A DNA stretch of 64,000 nucleotides from Bursaphelenchus xylophilus (Eukaryota; Nematoda; Chromadorea; Rhabditida; Aphelenchoididae). Both the position numbers and the translations under genes were made by a program. The stretch covers positions 4,278,001 to 4,342,000 of the forward strand of contig CAJFCV020000006.1 in NCBI GenBank assembly GCA_904066235.2, written 5' to 3'. This document shows positions 21,937 to 32,023 of this stretch, in pieces (position 1 is the stretch's first letter; each line of letters begins with the position of its first letter). The notes beneath the pieces are model-generated. The model was not told the origin of the DNA, did not search any database, and saw only the letters and a list, made by a program, of their open reading frames with translations.

Positions 21937-24900
21937 TGTCTCATGGATAATATCGAAACCTCGATATTGGAACAAAGCTGAAGAAAACCAGATGAGAAAT
22001 TTTCGGAGGACAACCGAACAGTATTTTGTTTTCGATTTTCGAAGAAAAAATTGGAGAAAAAATCGCATTTTTTTCTCGGTGCATAAAAAACGTCGTTTTT
22101 TGTCCATAATCTCGAGGACGTATGAAAACCGTATTTTTAGCCCTTACAAAATTGTTTTTGTTGTTCTGAAAGTTCTTTCACACGTACTCAAGGGTATTTC
22201 TGCGGATTTGTAGTATGATTAGTTATCTCAGCGCGGCCTACGTGGTACTTTAAGGGCTTGAAAACTGGTTGGGTTTCACTCAATAATTGATCAAAAGTCG
22301 GCGAAAATTTAGGACTTTTTGCCGAATTTCGGTACGAAAGGTTTCATACCAATTTCTACTGTAAAGGATAATGTTTCCACAAAAAATCATTTTTTTCCGC
22401 GCGAAACTGGCAAAGTTATGGCCAGAGAGCGTTTTTCTCTCTGACCGCTCCCCACGATTAGCGTACTCTCTCGGCGGCAAAAATTGTTCAATATCTCGGC
22501 AGCGCCTGCAAAGCGCGAGCTAAAACTTTCAGGAATTGATAGTTAGTTCATGACCGACGTGTGTGCAAAATTTAAAGAAAATCCGAGCGTCGCACTTGGG
22601 GTACTTCCCTTGTTAGCAGAGGCGAAAATTTTGATTTTTTCAAAATTTCCGGTATAAAATTTTTGTGATTATGATAAAATACCGTTTTTTTGATAAAAAA
22701 AAATTCAAAGCTTTGGGGATGTTGCCAAAAATATTTTCCGCTGACTGTCTCTCCTCATTCTCCATAGTACCTCGCCTGAGAGAAACAATGAGTAATGTTT
22801 TGCAAACACGCCAAAGGCCACACGGTGTTTGGATCTCCCACACTCACTATTGCAAATCTAATTTTCCTGGAAGCAAACACTACATGTACACGAGTAATCA
22901 TGAGATACTATTTCTGATGGTAAATAAGTTTCTTTTGAAACAAATATAGCTCGTTTTCCATATTTTTGGGTTCAAAAAATGTTCGTCATATGTAATGTTA
23001 GGCTTCTCAATCAACTTCCTCATCTAATTTAGACTTGATTCCACCAAAGGTTAAAGCAAAGGCACGACGGAATTCCGCACGTGCCGTTGTGGTATTTGCT
23101 CATGCCAAACAAACATTTCTGCACATTTTCAATTAATTTGATCCCTTCACCGCATGGCTGAACTGTTTCTGGGAGAGATCCCAAAACAAGTGTGGAGTTG
23201 GACCGTTCTCTGTGGCCATTTTGTGTTCAAATTTGGGGTATTTAAATGTGAGCTGGACTTTGGATACTTCATTTTTGGTAAGAAGATAAGGTAGGATCTT
23301 GGGGGTATCTGGTGATCGAAGTCGGAGTTGGACGATTAGGGAAAAGTACGATTGGGGAAACCGAAAAGTTAGTATTTTCACCTCGTACTGCATAGTATCA
23401 GATAGTACTATTTAGTGCTAGAGGAAAAGTTAACATGATTTTCGAGACCAGCAACTTCGAAAACCCCTAAATCCAGTATTTTTGGAAAATTTTTAAAAAA
23501 CTACTATTTAACAGTACTACTAAAGAAAAAAATAACAACCAGAAAAAAATGAACATGATTTTCGAAATCAGCACCCTCGAAAACCCCTAAATCCAGTATT
23601 TATGAAAAACATTCAAAAATTACTATTTTACAGTACTACTTAAGGAAAAAAGTAGAGATCAAAAACTGAGTGTCATTTTTGAAATTTTAGCACCCTCGAT
23701 TATCCTAACTTCGACATTTACATGGAAGAAAAATAATATTTTTCGGTTTCCCCAATCGTCTTTTCTCCAATCGTCCCAGTTCCGATCGAAATGGTTGAAA
23801 TTCTTAGATTATGGGGTCTTCCTCACGAGCCTGAACATTTTTACGGTAGTTGGGAAGCTGTTGAGCAAATATTCGTATCCGCAATACAAAAAGTGTATCT
23901 TCGTTTGTCCTACATTTGTTGATGCTCTCATATATGGTAGATCTAAAGACCTTTTCAAATGCCATTTTTAAATTTTTTTGAGCTTACTGGTACCGTATCT
24001 GCTCTCAATGCTCTTTCGTATGACATAGGTTACGTATATATAGGTTCCGTTAAGATACCTGCTCTCAAGTACTTGCCGATCCCTCGTGTTATGAGTATGC
24101 TTTTGTACAAGAGTACAACATTTATTATACAATACAACCTGTTTCAAAATGGTAAGAACCACTACAAAACCTGCAATTGCGTTGTCGGAGTTCACTTGAC
24201 GGACACGAAACATTTACAGATTGAAGGAGGAAGTTTGAAAACATTAATCAAAAAAAAAAAATTTTTCTTATTGCACTTTAATTGCACTTGAAACGCGACA
24301 TTTCCCAAAATTTTTGGGCGTTTCAAAATGGTATGTAGGAACCTTTGCTATTTTTGCTATAAAACGTGCGAATATGGATCCCATGGTGATTGAAATTATA
24401 TAAATATGACTGTACTATAAGTGACTTGACTTTATCGAGTTTAAAGTGCCCAGACTTGCAGGAAATTTTCGCGGAAATGCGCATATTAGTCGAGACCAAA
24501 ATTCCCGATAATTTTAGATTCAGTCAGTTTTGACTGATTTGCAATAAAAAAGTGCGAGAGAAATGCATCCAGGAGTGGCTCCGCTGCTCCAGGCCCAACT
24601 TTTTTTTTGGTTTACTTTAACTACCTTACGTTTCGGAACAAGTTATATACAGTAGTGTATGTATAGAGAAAATCAATGATTGCGATTTGCAAATTTTATA
24701 GCGGTTACTGTAATTTTGAAATACGTTTATCATCCGTACAAACGATAGAATTGTGCAAATCCAATTTTTGCAGTGCTCCCTCTTTACGAAATCTCTCATT
24801 CTTCTATTTTAATATTCGTACAATACAGCCCGCACAATTGTCCAAACGCATTCAATTCTCAGTAAAATTAGCAGCGTAACTCTATCCTTTCTTTTGTATC

Positions 24901-26306
24901 TCTGTGACCGAACTCAGGATTCGATGTATTGTAGTAATATTATGGTGATCTAATCTGCTGATTTATTGGTGGTCATTGAAGACGTTTAGAGTGGTAAACT
25001 TTGTAACTTTGGTGTGTTCTAAATTCTAGAATATACCGGCCTTAAAATCTTAATGGGTTCCATAAAGTATGATCAAAAAAAATCTCGTATTTCTTATGAA
25101 TTGTCATCTTTATTTGGCCAAGCTGTATCACAATCGGCCTTTTGGTATTTGAGTATTTCAAATTTAAACCAAAAATTCATCTTTAGTCCGAACTTTACTG
25201 TCGTCTATCACTTCCTTTCACCAATAACACCCTCTATTTTTCATACCTAAATCTCACGCCTTCTTATTCTCCATTTGAGGAAACTATTCAGGGAACTCAA
25301 TTTCCTGAACGCCCTCACTCAACATTCTCTTCCAATATATTTCCCTTTTAATATTTGAACCGGTTTCTTGAGAACCCGTGAATTCAATTGTGTAGGCATA
25401 CTGTCCGCTAAAAGTTAATCATGTTATGGCAGCCGTCAGACTGCGTAAGTGTTGGTTATTTTTTTGAACTTAGTACATACATCAAGAGCTAAAGTTCAAG
25501 AAAGTGAACACAAAACAAGTCCCCGACAGACGTGGCTATACGCTGAAACGGGATTTTTTGATTTTTTTCATTGTTTGTAAGCTTCCTTATAAGTTATTGT
25601 AATAGTTTTATGTAGACTGAAATTTGTAAAACAACATGTTAGTATACTCATATGCAGTTTCTTCTTTGTGAATTTTTGATCATTTTTAAACTGAGCTCGT
25701 TTTTACCAGATACGATGTTCTGCTGAGAAATCGCGCAAACTCATGTACGTACAGTTTTCAAAGGCACACCCATGTTTAAAGTTTCTTTGAGTTGACAAAA
25801 TTTGGGATTTTTAATCTGTTTTTTGGGGTGTTGGCAATTTTGCTTGAAATGGCAACGTTTACACTTATAATCTTGTTTATATTAGCTTCTGTCCTATGCA
25901 TACAGCACCTCTGCCCTTCCGTCTATAATACGAATCCATTTTTCTCGAGAATTATTAAGGAACTACATATAATTTTTATTACATTTAACTCTGCACCTCT
26001 TGTTCAGAGTTCTGTTATTACGTATAAAACCTGCCTCATGATATAAACTTTTTTCAAAAAGTTTTGTATTATTTCAAAAATTCATTGTTTTTGAAGTAAT
26101 ATTGTCCAAATACAAAACAAACTACACTCTCCAGCGTAGTTTTTTGAACCGTATTTTACGTTTACAATTCCTATTCCTTTTGTTCTTTGCGTGTTGGGAA
26201 ATGTTCCCGATTAATTTAGCGTCATTCTTTGGAAATATGAAAATTGAATTACTGTCTGAGTAATGGTTCGTTTTCAGTGTCAAAATCGGGGCAGTTGTTG
26301 TGGCAC
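21937..26306. other. Gene-poor, repeat-rich region
   Basis: No intact gene is supported over 4.4 kb. It contains copies of a dispersed repeat (22390-22600 and 22735-22800), an inverted-repeat element with internal tandem repeats (23317-23788), and decayed open frames at 23133-23393 (-), 23960-24290 (+) and 25792-26046 (+). The last has a hydrophobic profile and could be a relic of a receptor or a 5' exon of the chemoreceptor that follows. Confidence 0.5.
23317..23788. repeat. Inverted-repeat element with internal ~118 bp tandem repeats
   Basis: About 50 bp at each end match in inverse (left ends in GATTGGGGAAACCGAAAAG; right begins CGGTTTCCCCAATCGTC). Inside, from about 23400 to 23720, a unit of about 118 bp occurs nearly three times; each unit carries the words AGTACTA, ACATGATTTTCGA and ACCCCTAAATCCAGTATTT, with the third copy more decayed. 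Confidence 0.65.
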
Positions 26307-28270
26307 ATGCCGTATACGGAGAATGAACAGTTCTGGACGGGCATTGCGTACACAATTCCATGTCTTCTGACGATTCCTTTCCATTTTTTGGTGTTATTTG
26401 TAAGTTTGTCATCATTTTTGATAACGGGTAAATTCTTGCTAAAAGTGCGGCTGTCAATAAATCAGGCAAGGGCACAATATAGGTCAGTTATTATGGCTAT
26501 TACAACAATTTTTTCCGCGCAAGATTGGCAATTTTATGGCCGAAAAAGTTGATTCTTTCTCTGACCGCTCTCCACATTGTGCGCACTCTTTCTTCGACAA
26601 AGGCCGTTGAATATCTCAGCGGTTTCTACAAAATTTATTTTCTCAAAAGTTGAAATGTGCCTAGCCCCAACATGTGTTCAAACTTTTTCAAAATCTGTGC
26701 GTTGCACTTTTTACAACTTTCTCGGAATAATATAGATTTCTGTCCAAAATTAAGGTTTTTTTGAAAAGGTAATTGTGTATTTCAGGCTTTACTCCGGATC
26801 CCTCAGTTGCGAAGAAGAGCCGCGCTCAGGATGATGATATCGCTGACAGTTTGTGAACTTCTTCAGACCATTTTTCTAGCGTTTGGAGGAACTTATTTGA
26901 TTTTGGGAGTGGAAATGAATCCCATTCTCAACTTTGTAAGTCTATATACAACTATCTATTTTACAAACTTGGAAACTTCTGGAGCTTTTTATTAGAGGAC
27001 CCAATCAAAAAATGAAGCTTTTATCTGGCTGATAGTGAGATTTTTTGGCCTAATGTAAGATTCTTAGCGGTCTAGCTACAGTTTCCGGAACATTACAGTC
27101 GATTACAAAGGCTGAAAATTTTTTGTCAGCCTCGATATTTGATGTATTCTAAAAATGGAGCCCTAAATTTAGTATTTTTCAGATTCACAGCATGATCCTC
27201 GAAGCCAGTTGGGCAGCGTTGTTAATCATGCATCCACTGTTTGTTCTAGAACGCCTTTGGTTTATCCGAAGCAATATGATCAAGGTGGAGAAGGCTCCGA
27301 AATATTTCTTCGATGTAGGTAGAGAAGAACACCTGGACTTTGCGTATTTTACCCTTGCTTTCTCAAAAGTCATCATTTTTCAGCCGGTTCTCGCGGTCTG
27401 TTGGGTTGGTGGTATCTTGTATACAGTTGGCTACCAACTCGGCGGCGACCAATTTCATCTGCAGCTGGACGAATGCGGATGGGTTTCGGTGGGAAATGCA
27501 GCCAACAGCGTCATAATTCACGTCTTGTACTACTGTAAAATGGCTCAATTGGGGATTGGGGTGGTCGCAACGATCGCCATGTTCGTCTTGATGGTTATTA
27601 GAGTAAACAGTGGTTATTATGGTTGATTTTATGATATTTGGAAAGAATAGAGACTAATTTTGATCAGATTTTTTTTATGTTCTTTTTCGTGAACTTATAT
27701 GCAAGTCTCATTACTAAAAAAATTTTTTTTGTCATACCATATTTTGTGTATACTATATTATATAAATCATAATTTTTTCAGCGCCGTCGAGGGCTTGATC
27801 AATCCAAAATCAAGGCCTATGAACTCCGCTATCTTATTCAAAACACGGTTCAATTTGTGATGATCATCTTCAACATGTACGGCTACCATTTTATCCCCGC
27901 CAGTGTCCCATATCAAGCGCAGGTGATCAATCTGGAATGGGTGATCATTGTTATTCATCCGGCCTTTATCACTATTTTGGTGAATCGGTAAGTAATGCAA
28001 GAAAATGAAAAAATATACACCATTCTTTATGATGAGAATTTATTTCGGACTAAACGTTTCTGCGTAAATTGAAATTTCAATAGAATTTTCCTCTAACTTT
28101 ATTATTGCTATTCCAGGGAAATTCGAATTTCCATGCACAACATGTTCCATAAGGGCAGTGAGATCTCGAGAACTCCCATCCAACTTACAGCTACTGTAAT
28201 AGGTTTAAATAAAAGCACCAAAGTCCACACAATTGAGATCAAAAAGTACAGAAAGACTTATTTTTACTAG
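26307..28270 (+). CDS. Nematode seven-transmembrane chemoreceptor-like GPCR (Srx/Srt type)
   Basis: Six exons: 26307-26399, 26786-26935, 27183-27314, 27384-27602, 27782-27987, 28117-28270; 954 bp, 317 residues. Hydrophobic helices alternate with short loops: T-G-I-A-Y-T-I-P-C-L-L near the N-terminus, a basic first loop L-R-R-R-A-A-L-R, then five more helices and a last helix ending I-T-I-L-V-N-R-E-I-R, the usual end of TM7 in worm Srx/Srt-type receptors. Such receptors act in sensory neurons. The 69 bp intron 27315-27383 is a multiple of three and open in frame, so it could be read through; consensus GTAGGT and TTTTTCAG favour splicing. The start could lie in an unseen 5' exon because an acceptor-like TTTTCAG precedes the chosen ATG. 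The subfamily is uncertain. Confidence 0.83.
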
Positions 28271-28559
28271 ACTTTGCCTCATCGTCAGTTTTAGACTCTT
28301 TTGTTACGCCAGCTAAGTTCTCTCCTTTGCTGAACTTTTGCCTTCAAATGGCCATAAATTAAATTTTTAATATTAAATCTTGTTATTATTGGTCTTTCCG
28401 TCTATTTACGGGTCTATTTATATCTATTGTGTTCAAGAAATCGTTATAACTTTTGACAATAAAGAATATTTCTTACATTTATTGTGAAAAAGAGATCAGA
28501 TATCATGGTTAATATAAGAAATGAAAATAAATGGTAAAATCTTATTCAAAAACAATTGA
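28271..28559. other. AT-rich 3' flank
   Basis: The 3' flank of the chemoreceptor gene; I see only its probable 3' UTR and no further gene. Confidence 0.5.
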
Positions 28560-28569
28560 TAATCGTTTA

Positions 28570-28609
28570 CAAGGCTTCACGGTGACAAATTTATCACCGT
28601 GAAGCCTTG
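28570..28609. repeat. Perfect 16 bp inverted repeat with 8 nt loop
   Basis: CAAGGCTTCACGGTGA and its exact complement are separated by CAAATTTA, enough to form a stable hairpin. It lies at the edge of the GC-rich repeat cluster and may be the end of one of its elements. Confidence 0.75.
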
Positions 28610-28639
28610 TTCTTGAATTTAGATCAACATCAACGGATT

Positions 28640-28731
28640 TCGACACGAAAACAATGAATGCCAAGAGCTTGGCATTGCGATATAGACGGGCCAGCCCGGC
28701 CCGTGACGGGCCCGGGTTTACTGCCAAGTAC
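28640..28731. repeat. Fragment related to the hAT-like element
   Basis: ACGAAAACAATGAATGCCAA and the following GGGCCAGCCCGGCCCG resemble, in part inverted, the interior of the element at 30073-31867 (a GCCAAGCGTTTGGCATTC segment near 30880 and GGGCC-rich runs). A decayed or partial copy is the simplest reading. Confidence 0.4.
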
Positions 28732-29395
28732 GGAAGCAGGCCCTTTCGGGGTGGGCCCTTTCGGGGTGGGCTTTTCGGGGTCGCCCTTCCGGGGTGAGCC
28801 CTTTCGGGGTGGGGCTTTCCGGGGTGGGCCCTTTCGGGGTCAAGGCATATACTGGGGTTTCCGGGTCCCGGAGCATAAATAATTTTATTTTTTTGAAACA
28901 ACTGATTAATTTTATGACGTAATCTCGTAAAATTTTTGAAAAAAAAGTAGAGATGGTTGAAAAATGTCGATTCTGAGGTGGTTCGGCACACTGAATCCGA
29001 AAACGTGCGTGGCAGAAGAGGTAGTTGGAACATCTGGACCGGGGCCAAGGGCACTTCTTCTTCTTCGGAATCCGACCCATATGACTGGAGATAGGCTAAG
29101 ACATTCGCTGACTCATCTCGCAGTTGGACGTTTTCGGATTCAGTGTGCCGAACCACCTCAGAATCGACATTTTTCAACCATCTATATTTTTTTCAAAAAT
29201 TTTACAAGATTACGTCATAAAATTAATCAGTAGTTTCAAAAAAATAAAATTATTAATGCTCCGGGACCCGGAAACCCCAGTATATGCCTTGACCCCGAAA
29301 GGGCCCACCCCGGAAAGCCCCACCCCGAAAGGGCTCACCCCGGAAGGGCGACCCCGAAAAGCCCACCCCGAAAGGGCCCACCCCGAAAGGGCAGT
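28732..29395. repeat. Foldback element whose arms carry a 15 bp GC-rich minisatellite
   Basis: Arms of about 275 bp are inverted copies. Each arm begins with about seven units of CCCTTTCGGGGTGGG (with CTTTTCGGGGTCG, CCCTTCCGGGGTGAG and similar variants), then CAAGGCATATACTGGGGTTT, then an AT-rich stretch and a segment near AATGTCGATTCTGAGGTGG. The centre of about 110 bp is unique. Open frames with repeated Pro-Glu-Arg-Ala-His come from the minisatellite and are not genes. Confidence 0.8.
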
Positions 29396-30072
29396 AACCC
29401 GCCAAGTACAATACTGACAAACACGGTTTTAGCCGTTGCTGTTTACACAACGTTTTTTCACGGAATTCTGGTCGCGTCACGCCACGAAAACAAATGTTTG
29501 GCGTACTGTTAAATAATGTTTTTTGGCTTCTTCGAGAAATTACAAAAATTGTAATTTAGCCCAGTATTGAACAAAATCTTGACAGAAAAAAGCTATAGAC
29601 CCTATCAGTGAATTTTTCTTGTTATAGTAGGTCTGGTTTGTCTTTCAAAAACACCATGTTTGATGAGTTTGATAATTAAAATATCTCTAGTTGCGGAATG
29701 CCACGGATTTTGTCATTTTGCGAAAAGCCCGGGCAACGATTTCAATCATTATAATAGCAAAAAAACTTTGCATGATAATTGAGAATGATGTTGTAGTGCT
29801 GATCGCCCATTTTTGTAGGATTCGTGACTAAACGTCGCCCGCTAGGCGATTGCAAAGTTCGCAATTTTGGGAAGTTTGAAGTCGAATATCTCAAAGACTG
29901 AATAACACATACAAACAGAGAGATAACTGTCTACTCTTTCCAATTCACCATTTATCAAGTCGCTCAATTTTGGATGATCGGGTGAAAAGATCGTATCTTT
30001 GAGACCACCTTTTTGGAGCGAAGTGTCACAAAAATTCGATCGATAATGGCGCAATTAGAGCTCGACTTCCGC

Positions 30073-31867
30073 CAGGGGTGGCCACCGGGCCGGGCCGGCC
30101 CGGCCCGGCGAAGCCCGGCCCGATCGGGCCTAAACGGGCCGGGCCTGACATATTTTGAAACGGGCCGGGCCGGGCCTGCTTTTTACCGGGCCGGGCCGCG
30201 CACGTCAAGAAAAAATAAAAGAAAAACGGGCGCCCAATGAAAAAGCCTAGAATTTTTTTTGGCATTCTGCCCGGTGCAAATCCGTTTTAGTCCAAATGGT
30301 TTGCAATATTTAGACATAAAGATTAATAGTAAATTACAAGATATTGATATCAATAGAAAGCTCGAGAGCTGCTTAAGCTAATAGAACCAAAATATACCCG
30401 TAATCGTAGTATTTGACAGTTTTCCATGGCGAAGAATACAACGTCTAAATAAAAGTTTGTATCGACGATACCGACTCAGAGAGCACTGGAAGGAGGTATA
30501 GGCTCCGCGTCAAAAAAATCCTTAAACTGTTCTTCGAGTATCTACATCGGTCCCGTCCCGCTTGATGGGACAGTTTTTTTGATATTCGGCCTTGAAATTT
30601 GCACTATTTTTAGCCTAGCTCGAACCGTGTTCAAAAAATGCGTCACGATGACACCCATTCAGAATGTGTCAGTGGTATAAAAGACAGTTGTATACGACTA
30701 GTAGTACTCCCTAGAGCTCCCATAAAAAAAATTAAGTTAAACATTGTTGTTATGTGCAATTTGGATGACAGATTTTATGAATTTTTTTTCGCTGTGAGAA
30801 CCTTTGCAATGCCCGAAATTTCTTGACGTGCCGCGGGCCTGAGCCATTTTCAGGCCCGGCCCGGTTTTGTCGAAATGCCAAGCGTTTGGCATTCAATGTT
30901 TTCGCGCCGGAAAAATTTTTGGATAGGTTTGTATTTTTAGTATATCAAGTTCTACAATAGTTTATTACTTTATAGTACTTTTTTGCATATATGTTATAAT
31001 ATAAGGTCCAAATTAGAACATATAATACATATAGGATAGTTCTTAGCAGATTTTAGCACACTACAGAGGCGGTAAGATCAAAGGAAAATTTCCAGCTCGC
31101 GCCCTAACCGGGCTTTTACCGGGCCAGGCCGGGCCGGCAAAATTTTGAACCGGGCCGGGCACGTCAAGAAAAAATAAAAGAAAAACGGGCGCCCAATGAA
31201 AAAGCCTAGAATTTTTTTTGGCATTCTGCCCGGTGCAAATCCGTTTTTGTCCAAATGGTTTGCAATATTTTGACATAAAGATTATTAGTAAATCACAAGA
31301 TATTGATACCAATAGAAAGCTCGAGAGTTGCTTAAGCTAATAGAACCAAAATATACCCATAATCATAGTATTTTGACAGTCTTCCAAGGCGAAGAAAACA
31401 ACGTCTAAATAAAATTTTGTATCGACGATACCGAGTCAGAGAGAACTGGAAGGGGGTATAGGCTCCACGTCAAAAAAATCCTTAAACTATTCTTCAAGTA
31501 TCTACATCGGTCTCGTCCCGCTTGATGGGACAGTTTTTTTGATATTCGGCCTTGAAATTTGCACTATTTTTAGCCTAGCTCGAACCGTGTTCAAAAAATG
31601 CGTCACGATGACACCCATTCAGAATGTGCCAGTGGTATAAAAAACAGTTGTATACGACTAGTAGTACTCCCTAGAGCTCCCATAAAAAAAATTAGGTTAA
31701 ACATTGTTGTTATGTGCAATTTGGATGACAGATTTTATGAATTTTTTTTCGCTGTGAGAACCATTGCAATGCCCGCAATTTCTTGACGTGCCGGGCCGGG
31801 CCTGGGATTTTGCCGGGCCGGGCCCCGGGCCTGAAATTTGGAAAAACAGGCCCGTTTGCCACCCCTG
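30073..31867. mobile_element. Non-autonomous hAT-like element, 1.8 kb, 8 bp target duplication
   Basis: Ends read CAGGGGTGGCCACCGGGCC and, inverted, GGGCCTGTTTTT/GGCCCGTTTGCCACCCCTG. They are flanked by the identical 8 bp ACTTCCGC (30065-30072 and 31868-31875), the target length of hAT transposons, and CAGGGGTGG fits hAT ends. Subterminal DNA is packed with GGGCCGGGCC words. The interior holds a direct duplication: a segment of about 640 bp from about 30190 recurs from about 31150 with near identity. No transposase frame is present; matching 62-codon ORFs at 30638 and 31598 merely mark the duplication. Confidence 0.85.
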
Positions 31868-32023
31868 ACTTCCGCTTTTCTAGTTGTTTCTAAACGTTGT
31901 GTTTATGTTACATAACCGGATTTTCAAAATTTTCAGCTTATACTATCCATCTTCACCAAGAGATCCTTCAAAAGGAAATTCGAAACTTGGTCGATTCCTC
32001 TTTATAAGTAGCTGAGGACAGTC

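Noticed and set aside
28640..29480. Proteins with Pro-Glu-Arg-Ala-His repeats
   Set aside because: Encoded by the mirrored minisatellite; both orientations give the same peptide, as expected from an inverted repeat.
30638..31786. Two matching 62-codon ORFs
   Set aside because: They are the two copies of the internal duplication of the hAT-like element, with no recognisable product.
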